Assembly (NCBI GenBank): GCA_017828835.1
Contig: JAGAEK010000049.1
Location: 1 to 7,805, forward strand
Length of the DNA stretch: 7,805 nt
Source of the DNA: Oscillospiraceae bacterium
Lineage (GTDB): Bacteria; Bacillota; Clostridia; Oscillospirales; Ruminococcaceae
Direction: 5' to 3'
This document shows positions 1 to 5,992 of the stretch, in pieces. Numbering within the stretch: the first letter of the stretch is position 1; each line of letters begins with the position of its first letter. Made by a program: the position numbers and the translations under genes. The notes under the pieces were generated by a model. It saw only the letters and a program-made list of their open reading frames with translations, did not search any database and was not told where the DNA came from.

Positions 1-668
1 GCCGGCGTTTTCACCTGAACGTCGTCAACGGCTATGTCTATCTCGCGTTTTGCCTTATGATTTTTGATCATTTCGTTATAACTTTGCTCAAGCTTTTTAA
101 CCGGTTTCGACGCCGTTTCAAGTATATCCGCAACAGTCGTCTTCGTTATCAGCATCAAAACCACAAGCAGCAGAATTATCACTATTGCGATCGTAGGCAC
201 TCGTCCTACCAGCGCAAACAGCGCTCCAGCTACCGGAAGCGAAAAAAGTCCGCCGCCCTTAAACGCCTCGCCGCTCGCAAACATACCGTTTACCGTTTCC
301 GAAAACGACGAATACTCAGTCTTTCTCATGAACGCCTCGGTTAGCGAGCAAAGCAGTTCCATCAGTCCGACAGTCTGCCATATTTTTCTCGCCGGCGATT
401 TGCCGATCTTCTTTATGGACAATACCGCCGATATGTATATCAATGCGGCGCCCAAAAGATATCCGCACCATCCGAACATTCCGAAATGTACTCTTCTCAG
501 CCAGATCCAGAACGGTTTACCGCTTGAGATCGCAACTATCGCGATAGAAAGTATTCCCAACGCGAAAAGTATTACCGTCGCGATCCGTTTTCTGTTTTCC
601 TGTCTGTTTTCTTTTTCCTGTTTCATTTTTGCTTTTTGTTCTGTTGAACTTTTTTTCTTCTTTGCCAT
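1..668 (-). CDS. ftsK: FtsK/SpoIIIE-family DNA translocase, N-terminal membrane part (partial, runs off left edge)
   Basis: The 222 visible residues open with a Lys-rich cytoplasmic start (MAKKKK) and continue as an integral membrane domain. Hydrophobic segments lie at about residues 29–48, 62–85 and a long stretch at 139–175 that includes a Gly/Leu/Val-rich run typical of the last helices of the FtsK_4TM domain; a weaker segment is near 98–110. After residue 180 the chain becomes charged and coil-like, as in the linker that precedes the RecA-like motor. The motor (Walker A/B) and gamma domain lie outside the window, so FtsK, SpoIIIE and SftA cannot be told apart for certain; the membrane anchor argues against soluble SftA. 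The family pumps chromosomal DNA through the division or sporulation septum. An AGAGGG ribosome site precedes the ATG. The gene is last in the tepA–ylzJ–uppP operon, 37 bp after uppP, matching the known tepA–ylzJ–spoIIIE neighbourhood. Confidence 0.85.
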   Translation of the reverse strand, partial: MAKKKKSSTEQKAKMKQEKENRQENRKRIATVILFALGILSIAIVAISSGKPFWIWLRRVHFGMFGWCGYLLGAALIYISAVLSIKKIGKSPARKIWQTVGLMELLCSLTEAFMRKTEYSSFSETVNGMFASGEAFKGGGLFSLPVAGALFALVGRVPTIAIVIILLLVVLMLITKTTVADILETASKPVKKLEQSYNEMIKNHKAKREIDIAVDDVQVKTP

Positions 669-705
669 ATCCAACCCTCTTTGTACTTCGTTTTCAATAT
701 GTAAA

Positions 706-1569
706 CTATCCTATCGTGATCTTGTTTCCGCTTATAAGCTCGTATATTCCTATCGCAGTTGAGATGATCCCTATAACAAGAGTATAATAAGCAAATATTT
801 TAAACTTATTTTTATTAACGAGCCATTTCACCGCTCTGATCGCCAGAAGTCCTACTATAAGCGCAAAGAGCATACCGACTATCATCGCACCCCAGCCGCT
901 TGCCGCGCCTTCTTCTATTGCATCGGGTATCGTTATAATTGTTCCTCCCAACACCGCAGGAAGCCCCAAAATGAACGAATATTCCACCGCAAATTCTCTC
1001 GATAATCCGACCATAAGCCCTGTCGATATAGTAGATCCGGAACGCGAAATACCCGGCATCGTCGCCAAAACCTGCGCAACGCCTATCGTAGCGGCATTCC
1101 GATAATTCATATTTGAAGCGTTCGTTTTTCCTTTTCTGACTCTGTCAGACATAAACAGCAGTGCCGACGTTATCAAAAAACATATACCCTCGACCAGTAT
1201 ACTGTCGTCCATGGAAAGCCCTTCAATATAATCCTTCAGAGGAAGCGACAGAAGCAGCGGTATTAAAGACACCGCTATCAAACAAATCATTCTTCTCATC
1301 GGAGGCATGTTTTTAAACGAAAACTTTCCTCTGAATATATCCGCGATCGCTCTGAAAAACTCCTTTATAATCTCCCATATCGTTTTTCTGAACGCGATCA
1401 CCGTCGCCGCAAGAGTTCCGAAATGCAGCAAAACCGAAAACACTACTCCGGTTTCTCCCGAATTTCCGGTAAAATGCTGATAAAGCGATAGATGCCCTGA
1501 ACTTGAAATCGGCAAAAACTCCGCCGCACCTTGAACTATCCCTTGCATTATCGCATCAAAAATTCCCAT
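706..1569 (-). CDS. uppP: Undecaprenyl-diphosphatase UppP (BacA family)
   Basis: This 287-residue polytopic membrane protein dephosphorylates undecaprenyl diphosphate, recycling the lipid carrier for peptidoglycan and other wall polymers; the family also confers bacitracin resistance. Both family signatures are visible. The first is the Q13xxxE17-FLPISSSGHL block (residues 13–27, with His26), the second is PGISRSGST (172–180) with the conserved Arg176. Hydrophobic segments are spread along the whole length and the size is normal (about 265–290). The ATG shares its A with the TAA stop of the ylzJ-like gene (TAATG overlap), so translation is probably coupled; only a weak GGGGATG lies upstream. 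Its place between ylzJ and ftsK is unusual relative to Bacillus, where spoIIIE follows ylzJ directly. Identification is firm. Confidence 0.96.
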   Translation of the reverse strand: MGIFDAIMQGIVQGAAEFLPISSSGHLSLYQHFTGNSGETGVVFSVLLHFGTLAATVIAFRKTIWEIIKEFFRAIADIFRGKFSFKNMPPMRRMICLIAVSLIPLLLSLPLKDYIEGLSMDDSILVEGICFLITSALLFMSDRVRKGKTNASNMNYRNAATIGVAQVLATMPGISRSGSTISTGLMVGLSREFAVEYSFILGLPAVLGGTIITIPDAIEEGAASGWGAMIVGMLFALIVGLLAIRAVKWLVNKNKFKIFAYYTLVIGIISTAIGIYELISGNKITIG

Positions 1570-1838
1570 TACCGTTTCATCCCCATATATAATTTCGTAT
1601 CATTATCCGTTTTTATGATCCTGCCCGGAAAATATCTTTCATCGAGATACATTTTCAAATCCGTCGTAATAAGCCGCTCCGCCTTGAATCCCTCCGCGCA
1701 GCGCCTTCCGCAGACGATCCCTCCCGAAACCGCTATCTCTTCCGCGATCTCGTCTTTTCCGATCTTTCTTCCTTCGTCAAACCAATCGGTATATTCACCC
1801 AAAACAGCTTCGACCGACGCGACGGTATAAAGTATCAT
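1569..1838 (-). CDS. ylzJ: YlzJ-like small protein
   Basis: An 89-residue soluble protein of unknown function. It begins with MILYT, the usual start of the YlzJ-like family, and has the family's C-terminal pattern of a Leu/Ile–(S/T)TD–x–Tyr-Leu stretch followed by Tyr-Phe-Pro-Gly (residues 57–72). It is somewhat longer than the Bacillus protein, with an acidic central insertion around residues 16–34 (WFDEGRKIGKDEIAEE). Position supports the call: its ATG overlaps the tepA stop by 4 bp (ATGA), and in Bacillus ylzJ lies directly between tepA and spoIIIE. The downstream uppP start overlaps its stop. No catalytic motif or membrane segment is visible. The family assignment rests on short motifs and synteny, so it is likely rather than certain. 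Confidence 0.7.
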   Translation of the reverse strand: MILYTVASVEAVLGEYTDWFDEGRKIGKDEIAEEIAVSGGIVCGRRCAEGFKAERLITTDLKMYLDERYFPGRIIKTDNDTKLYMGMKR

Positions 1839-2569
1839 CCTTGATTCCTCCCGTCGCTTTCTTCGTCCGCTTTTTGACTTCTTTTTTCGTCTATCATTTT
1901 ATAAAGACAGTCGAGCGCATCCGATATACCTCCGACTTTATCTATCAAACCCTCCCTGACCGCACGTTCTCCGTCAAGGTCGGATCCGATATCTCCGACA
2001 AGCTCTCCCGAGTTAGTCATCAGTTCTTTATACCTTTCCGCTCTTATTTTCGATCTCTCCGCTACAAAATTTATTATGCGGTCTTGGATCTTATCAAAAT
2101 AAGACATCATCTGCGGCGCTCCGAGAGCAAGTCCGTTCACTCTTATAGGATGCAGCGTCATCGAGGCGCTTTTTGCAATAAACGAACATTTGCTACTGCA
2201 GGCTATCGGTGCACCTATCGAATGAACTCCTCCGATCGCAAGCGACACAGTCGGTTTGCTCATTCCCGAGATCATTTCCGCTATCGCAAGTCCCGCTTCA
2301 ACGTCTCCGCCGACGGTGTTCAATATAACCAGCAGACCGTCTATTTTTTCATCCTGTTCAACAGCCGCAAGCTGAGGTAATATATGCTCGTATTTCGTCG
2401 TTTTGTTATGCGGCGGCAGAAGATAATGTCCTTCGATCTGACCCGCTATCACAAGACAATGGATCACGTATTTCCCGTTGTCCGCCGTAATCGACGCCGT
2501 ATTTTGAATATCCTTGAAATTTATCTCTTCCGTTTTTTCGTTGTTTTCGTATTCCTCGAAATCATCCAT
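1835..2569 (-). CDS. tepA: ClpP-like serine protease TepA (translocation-enhancing protein)
   Basis: A 244-residue ClpP/crotonase-fold protein. The block PPHNKTTKYEH (residues 52–62) followed by ILNTVGGDVEAGLAIAE (82–98) is diagnostic of TepA among ClpP relatives. The nucleophile is Ser117 in GGVHSIGAP and the general base is His140 in MTLHP; an Asp in the GDIGSDLDG stretch (192–200) may complete the triad. There is no signal peptide. The acidic N-terminal ~20 residues and Lys/Glu-rich C-terminal tail (225–244) look like flexible ends. In Bacillus TepA was linked to protein export and is thought to degrade signal peptides, but the true role is not settled. A GGGAG ribosome site precedes the ATG; an inverted repeat (2583–2616) overlaps it. 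It is preceded by the dCMP deaminase gene (65-bp gap) and followed by ylzJ (4-bp overlap). Confidence 0.92.
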   Translation of the reverse strand: MDDFEEYENNEKTEEINFKDIQNTASITADNGKYVIHCLVIAGQIEGHYLLPPHNKTTKYEHILPQLAAVEQDEKIDGLLVILNTVGGDVEAGLAIAEMISGMSKPTVSLAIGGVHSIGAPIACSSKCSFIAKSASMTLHPIRVNGLALGAPQMMSYFDKIQDRIINFVAERSKIRAERYKELMTNSGELVGDIGSDLDGERAVREGLIDKVGGISDALDCLYKMIDEKRSQKADEESDGRNQG

Positions 2570-2582
2570 ATCCGCACTCTCC

Positions 2583-2616
2583 CTTTAGTCTCGTTTATAA
2601 CTATTTTTGACTAAAG
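2583..2616 (-). promoter_or_regulatory. Inverted repeat overlapping the tepA ribosome binding site
   Basis: Perfect 8-bp arms CTTTAGTC (2583–2590) and GACTAAAG (2609–2616) flank an 18-nt A/T-rich loop. On the transcribed minus strand the 3' arm runs straight into GGGAG, the tepA ribosome site, so a folded RNA would partly occupy it. This could modulate tepA translation or mark a protein-binding site. It has no T-run after it and is not a convincing terminator. Confidence 0.4.
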
Positions 2617-2634
2617 AGCGCGGTATATTCAAAT

Positions 2635-3126
2635 TTAATATCCGAAAATTCCCGAAAGAGAGTCGTCGTTTTCAACGAAATCTTTTTCCACGTCGACAAC
2701 TCGATAGTTTTCTTCGTCGTCTCTTACGATCACCGTCTTTATACCCGCGTTGATTATCATTCTTTTGCACATAGCGCAGGGGTTTGAATTTTTAACGTAT
2801 TCTCCGCTCGAAACTTCTTTTCCGACAAGATAAAGAGTCGCGCCCAGCATATCGTTTCTCGACGCGTGTATGATCGCGTTTGCCTCGGCGTGTACCGAAC
2901 GGCAAAGTTCATATCTTTCTCCTCTCGGTATGTTCATTTTCTCCCTTGCGCAGTAACCGAGGTCGATACAGTTGCTTCTTCCTCTCGGCGCTCCGACGTA
3001 TCCCGTTGATATTATCTGATCGTTTTTAACTATTATCGCGCCGTACCTTCTCCTCAGACAGGTCCCTCTTTCGAGAGTGGTTTCCGCTATATCAAGATAA
3101 TAGTTGGTTTTGTCTCTTCTTTTCAA
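2635..3126 (-). CDS. comEB: Deoxycytidylate (dCMP) deaminase, ComEB family
   Basis: A 163-residue zinc deaminase that converts dCMP to dUMP, feeding thymidylate synthesis. Zinc and catalytic residues are visible: His79-Ala-Glu81 and Pro116-Cys117-x-x-Cys120. GYVGAPRG (residues 42–49) matches the GYNGxPxG substrate loop of the dCMP deaminase branch, which separates it from cytidine deaminase and from tRNA deaminase TadA. The start is a TTG at 3126, chosen because a strong GGAAAGGA lies 8 bases upstream and no in-frame ATG fits. A near-consensus promoter (3182–3210) lies upstream, making this the first gene of the minus-strand operon with tepA, ylzJ, uppP and ftsK. The ComEB name comes from the Bacillus competence locus; no competence gene is seen here, and the role is likely ordinary pyrimidine metabolism. 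Confidence 0.93.
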   Translation of the reverse strand: MKRRDKTNYYLDIAETTLERGTCLRRRYGAIIVKNDQIISTGYVGAPRGRSNCIDLGYCAREKMNIPRGERYELCRSVHAEANAIIHASRNDMLGATLYLVGKEVSSGEYVKNSNPCAMCKRMIINAGIKTVIVRDDEENYRVVDVEKDFVENDDSLSGIFGY

Positions 3127-3181
3127 GTTTATCGTCCTTTCCGCAAAGGTTTATACCAATCGTATGCTTGTTAACTATAAT

Positions 3182-3210
3182 ATTATACTATATATTGTTC
3201 GGTTAGACAA
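3182..3210 (-). promoter_or_regulatory. Sigma-A type promoter for the comEB–tepA–ylzJ–uppP–ftsK operon
   Basis: Read on the minus strand, TTGTCT (3210–3205) is separated by exactly 17 bp from a perfect TATAAT (3187–3182). It lies 56 bp upstream of the comEB TTG start. The -10 box is half of a 12-bp palindrome, TATAATATTATA (3176–3187). Confidence 0.75.
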
Positions 3211-3237
3211 CATTCTTTGAAAATTTTTAATAAACTC

Positions 3238-3266
3238 TTGTCCGGATCTCGTAAATAGGTTATTAT
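3238..3266 (+). promoter_or_regulatory. Probable promoter for ksgA
   Basis: TTGTCC (3238–3243), 17 bp spacer, TATTAT (3261–3266), in a long AT-rich stretch 34 bp upstream of the ksgA start. A perfect TATAAT also lies at 3264–3269, but the spacing to TTGTCC would be 20 bp. It is divergent to the comEB promoter, with the two -35 boxes about 27 bp apart. Confidence 0.55.
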
Positions 3267-3299
3267 AATATCGATCTCAAAATCAAAGGAGAGTTTTTC

Positions 3300-4178
3300 T
3301 TGAATCTTACCGATATCGGATCCTTGAAAGCATTGCTCGCGCGCCACGGTTTTACATTTTCAAAAACGCTCGGACAAAATTTTATCGTCAGTCCCAACGT
3401 CTGTCCGAAAATGGCTGAAATGAGCGGTATCGACAAAGAATGCGGCGTTATCGAAATCGGTCCCGGCGTCGGCACTCTCACGAAAGAACTTGCATCACGC
3501 GCCCGAAAAGTCGTATGTATCGAGCTTGACCAAAGACTTATTTCGATCCTTTCCGAAACGTTGTCCGAGTTTGACAACGTAACGGTGATAAACGACGACG
3601 CTTTAAAAGTCGATTTCAACAAAATAATCGCAGATCATTTTCCGGGTATGAAAGTCTGCGTCTGCGCAAATCTGCCTTATTATATAACAACTCCTCTGAT
3701 AATGTATCTTCTGGAGTCTCATTTCCCGATATCCTCACTGACGCTTATGCTTCAAAAAGAAGCCGCCGAAAGGATATCTGCGCCGCTCGCTTCGAGAGAG
3801 GTCGGAGCAGTCAGCGTTGCGGTAAGATACTGGGGCGAACCGAAAACGCTGTTTCAGGTACCTCGCGGCTGTTTTGTTCCGTCGCCTAACGTCGACTCTT
3901 CGGTAATCAAAATCGATATCCTCGGCGAACCTGCCGCAAAATGTCCGCGCGGCGCCTTTTTCGCCGTTACAAAAGCGGCGTTTTCGATGAGACGCAAAAC
4001 TCTTCTCAACTGTCTTTCGGCGGGGCTTGCAATACCTAAATCCGACGCCGCTCTGTTGCTCGAACGTGCAAACGTTCCTCCTTCATACCGTGCGGAACAG
4101 CTTTTGATGTCCGATTTTGACGCTATCGGAGCGGAATACCAAAAGTATCTCGACAAAAACCGCGAAAAAACAATCTAA
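3300..4178 (+). CDS. ksgA: 16S rRNA (adenine1518-N6/adenine1519-N6)-dimethyltransferase KsgA
   Basis: KsgA dimethylates two adjacent adenines in helix 45 of 16S rRNA during late 30S assembly; its loss gives kasugamycin resistance. The 292-residue length is normal. Visible motifs are LGQNF (24–28), SAM motif I IEIGPGVGTLT (51–61), the acidic SAM-ribose residue in CIELD (73–77), DDALK (99–103), the catalytic motif IV NLPYY (124–128), FVPSPNVDS (192–200) and FSMRRKTL (228–235) in the C-terminal helical domain. The start is TTG at 3300, supported by AAAGGAGAG 6 bases upstream; the next in-frame Met (Met39) would remove the LGQNF motif. It is a single gene divergent from comEB. The sequence just after its stop (4179 on) is mobile-element remnant, so its native 3' neighbour may be lost. 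Confidence 0.96.
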   Translation: MNLTDIGSLKALLARHGFTFSKTLGQNFIVSPNVCPKMAEMSGIDKECGVIEIGPGVGTLTKELASRARKVVCIELDQRLISILSETLSEFDNVTVINDDALKVDFNKIIADHFPGMKVCVCANLPYYITTPLIMYLLESHFPISSLTLMLQKEAAERISAPLASREVGAVSVAVRYWGEPKTLFQVPRGCFVPSPNVDSSVIKIDILGEPAAKCPRGAFFAVTKAAFSMRRKTLLNCLSAGLAIPKSDAALLLERANVPPSYRAEQLLMSDFDAIGAEYQKYLDKNREKTI

Positions 4179-4216
4179 CTTCAAGAGCCACGTCTCCGTT
4201 CGAAAAGCAGAAATAA

Positions 4217-4954
4217 TACAATTCAAAGATAGCCCGTTATAACGAGATAGTTTCGATCCTCAATCCGAAACAAGAGCAGCAGCTCTCAGAGTACGAGGAA
4301 GATCAGGCGCAGTCGAGAGATTATCTTGAAGAAGAAGCTAAAAAGCGGTATAATAGTAAAAAGAAATACAGCGAAGTCGAAACTCAGTTTATGATTTTTT
4401 CAAACGATTCTACGCCGGTTGGAGAGGTTAAAAAGTTTTTCAGATATGGGAAACATCGGTTTTACTTAAAAACAGAGAGCGGAGTCGTAGAAATAACTGC
4501 ACGGCAATATGCAGAAAGGACAGATAGCAATGAAGCAAAGAATATCAGACGAGCAGCAAGTGAAATTAGCGAAATTATTTATGCTCAACAAAATGCCACA
4601 AGAACAGATATTGGAAATTCTTTTGTCGATAGATACGCAGGAAAAACTGCTGAACTTTCTGGACAAAATGTCGGAGAAGAATTACGAAGCGACGCCCGAA
4701 GAAATATATCAAATGTCAGGGGAAGCAGTAATCGAGGAGATGTAAGCCGCTCACTTGCCCCTGTCTTTCAGAAGATCTCTTCCGCAAAGACGTCAATCAA
4801 ACAAGTGCCGGCGCTGTTCAAAAATCCGAACGCTAAGTTCGGAGCGGTGAACGTCGATATCGGCGGCGGAAAATTCGATCTTGCGGCCGATTTTCTTGCG
4901 CAGAACGGAACTCGAAACCTTGTGTTCGATCCTTATAACCGTCTCTCGTCTTGA
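4217..4954 (+). pseudogene. Start-less, truncated mobile-element protein remnant ending in a partial methyltransferase domain
   Basis: Frame 2 is open for 246 codons after a stop at 4214–4216, with no ATG, GTG or TTG before the ATG at 4391, so the true N-terminus is missing. The upstream part (from about 4250) is strongly coiled/charged (NPKQEQQLSEYEED, then EEEAKKRYNSKKK) and reads smoothly into SNDSTPVGEVKKFFRYGK and RFYLKT. It therefore looks coding even though it precedes the ATG. The last ~55 residues (TSIKQVPALFKNP, then VNVDIGGGKFD and LVFDPYNR) match, from memory, the start of a SAM-dependent methyltransferase module found in large phage and ICE proteins: VDIGGGKFD is motif I and the Asp of VFDPYNR is motif II. 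The rest of the module is absent. The frame stops at TGA inside a stem-loop. The linker (about 4510–4770) is Ser/Arg/Asn-rich and overlaps a better-looking small gene in frame 3, so this stretch may not be real protein. Probably a decayed integration scar. Confidence 0.6.
4530..4745 (+). CDS. Small acidic hypothetical protein, probably of mobile-element origin
   Basis: A 71-residue protein I do not recognise by name. It starts MKQRISDEQQ and is predicted to be almost all helix: amphipathic runs at about residues 10–24 (LAKLFMLN), 25–33 (QEQILEILL) and 37–48 (QEKLLNFLDKM), followed by an ATPEEIYQMSGEAV tail. This Met/Leu/Glu composition is what real small helical proteins look like, unlike the overlapping frame. 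The start at 4530 is preferred over an in-frame ATG at 4509 because AAAGGA (4515–4520) sits 9 bases upstream of it. No catalytic motif or membrane segment is present. It lies entirely inside the frame-2 remnant, with the partial methyltransferase coding immediately after. Small helical proteins of this style occur in gut phages and conjugative elements; that comparison is from memory. It may be the only intact gene left of the inserted element, or no longer expressed. Confidence 0.55.
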   Translation: MKQRISDEQQVKLAKLFMLNKMPQEQILEILLSIDTQEKLLNFLDKMSEKNYEATPEEIYQMSGEAVIEEM

Positions 4955-4963
4955 GAGGCGGTT
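4937..4963 (+). terminator. Stem-loop, possible rho-independent terminator
   Basis: AACCG-T-CTCTC (4937–4947) pairs with GAGAG-G-CGGTT (4953–4963) around a GTCTT loop: 11 pairs, one of them G·U. The following TTCATT is a weak T-tract, so termination strength is uncertain. The remnant's stop codon (4952–4954) falls at the loop/3' arm boundary. It sits 31 bp before the next promoter, a suitable place for an end-of-transcript signal for ksgA. Confidence 0.5.
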
Positions 4964-4993
4964 TCATTATAGTACCCGTGTAATATTTTACTG

Positions 4994-5022
4994 TTGAAAA
5001 AATATGCAAATGGATTTATAAT
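4994..5022 (+). promoter_or_regulatory. Consensus sigma-A type promoter for the DUF1858–trmK–nif3 operon
   Basis: TTGAAA (4994–4999), exactly 17 bp, then a perfect TATAAT (5017–5022). It lies 31 bp upstream of the start codon at 5053. A full AAGGAGG (5038–5044) with 8-base spacing follows, so the first gene should be well expressed. Confidence 0.8.
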
Positions 5023-5052
5023 ATTTTCAAAGCATTTAAGGAGGTTTTTATA

Positions 5053-5256
5053 ATGGCTTTTGACGTAACAAAAAACACTCTTATCGGAGATATCCTTGAC
5101 GAAGATCCGACTTGTGCGCCTTATTTTCTTCAAATGGGTATGCATTGTCTCGGATGCCCCTCTTCAAGAGGCGAAACCATCGCCGAAGCATGTGAAGTTC
5201 ACGGCGTCGACGTCGACGAACTGATCGCTCTTTTGAAATCTCATTTCGGCGACTGA
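5053..5256 (+). CDS. DUF1858 / hybrid-cluster-protein-associated redox disulfide domain protein
   Basis: A 67-residue stand-alone domain. It shows the DUF1858 layout: an N-terminal helix with the TLIGDILDEDP pattern (residues 9–19), then GMHCLGCPSS (29–38) with the Cys32-x-x-Cys35 pair, then ETIAEACEVHGVDVDELIALL (41–61). Stand-alone copies and fusions to hybrid-cluster (prismane-like) proteins suggest a thiol/disulfide or metal-handling role, but no reaction is established. The start is secure: AAGGAGG with 8-base spacing and a consensus promoter. It heads a tight operon, with trmK beginning 7 bp after its stop and nif3 overlapping trmK. The link to a Nif3-like metal-binding protein is suggestive but unproven. 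Confidence 0.88.
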   Translation: MAFDVTKNTLIGDILDEDPTCAPYFLQMGMHCLGCPSSRGETIAEACEVHGVDVDELIALLKSHFGD

Positions 5257-5263
5257 TCTTATT

Positions 5264-5992
5264 ATGAACAACGCTGACACTATCCGTCTCGATCCCAGAC
5301 TGCGGTCCGTTTTTTCTCTTGTAAGACGCGGTTTTGCAGCCGTGGACGTCGGCTCCGATCACGCAAAACTTATCTGCTCTCTCGTTGAGAACGGATTGTG
5401 CAGTCGTGCCATCGCAACGGATATCAACCCGATGCCTCTTAAAAATGCCGAAGCGGAAATAATCAGGCGCGGGCTCTCCGACAAAATCAAGACGCGTCTT
5501 TGCGACGGGCTGCAAAAGATTGCTCCCGAAGAAGCCGACGATATAATTATCGCCGGTATGGGCAGCGAGACGATCCTCAATATTATCGACGGCGCAAAAT
5601 GGCTCAGAAATCCCGAGAAACTGCTGATACTTCAGCCGATGTCAAAACCCGAGATACTGAGAGAATACCTCTGCTCCAACGGTTTCACGATCCTTCGCGA
5701 AATACCGTCGGTAGATGCCGGAAGATCGTATTCTGCGTTTTCTGCCGTATATTCCGGTATACGGAAAGCCGCTTCGCCCGAATTTTTGCGTCTCGGTCTC
5801 GTACCTCTCGATCCTTCTCCCGAAGCGATCGCCTATATAACTTTTCAATACAGGATCCTCAAAAGCATCGCAGACGGTCTTTCTTCTTCAAAAGATCCGG
5901 AAAAACTTGCGTCTGCCGAAAAGCTTTACACTGTCGCAGAAAATATTTTATCAATTTCAAAAGGGGGTTGCTATGATGGTTTCCGTCCGTGA
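5264..5992 (+). CDS. trmK: tRNA (adenine22-N1)-methyltransferase TrmK
   Basis: A 242-residue class I SAM methyltransferase that makes m1A at position 22 in the D-loop region of tRNAs (TrmK family; Bacillus YqfN, about 235 residues). Visible motifs are motif I AVDVGSDHA (26–34), ATDINPMPLKNA (51–62), a DG at 81–82, IIAGMGSETIL (95–105), the LILQPMSKPEILREYL stretch (121–136) and NGF (139–141). The residue after AGMG is Ser rather than the more usual Gly. The C-terminal ~75 residues form the expected helical extension. The ATG lies 7 bp after the DUF1858 stop with no recognisable ribosome site, implying translational coupling. The downstream nif3 start lies inside its last codons. trmK–nif3 adjacency is also seen in Bacillus (yqfN–yqfO), which supports both calls. 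Confidence 0.93.
   Translation: MNNADTIRLDPRLRSVFSLVRRGFAAVDVGSDHAKLICSLVENGLCSRAIATDINPMPLKNAEAEIIRRGLSDKIKTRLCDGLQKIAPEEADDIIIAGMGSETILNIIDGAKWLRNPEKLLILQPMSKPEILREYLCSNGFTILREIPSVDAGRSYSAFSAVYSGIRKAASPEFLRLGLVPLDPSPEAIAYITFQYRILKSIADGLSSSKDPEKLASAEKLYTVAENILSISKGGCYDGFRP

Noticed and set aside
328..762. 144-residue plus-strand open frame opposite ftsK
   Set aside because: It is antisense to a well-supported membrane domain; its Phe/Cys-rich composition comes from reverse-complemented Lys codons.
3264..3269. Perfect TATAAT as the ksgA -10 box
   Set aside because: It would be 20 bp from TTGTCC; the overlapping TATTAT at 3261 gives the proper 17-bp spacing, so it is preferred though not excluded.
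3854..4156. Minus-strand open frame within ksgA
   Set aside because: It is antisense shadow of the conserved KsgA C-terminal domain and has no motif of its own.
4509..4529. Start at 4509 for the small nested protein
   Set aside because: There is no ribosome site before it; AAAGGA lies between it and the ATG at 4530, which it fits well.
5907..5972. Upstream in-frame ATG extension of the Nif3-like protein
   Set aside because: It lies wholly in trmK coding sequence, lacks a ribosome site and adds no conserved domain, while AAGGGGG directly precedes the ATG at 5973.
5500..5976. 158-residue plus-strand open frame within trmK
   Set aside because: It is Arg/Ser-rich with no motifs and shadows the clear trmK frame.
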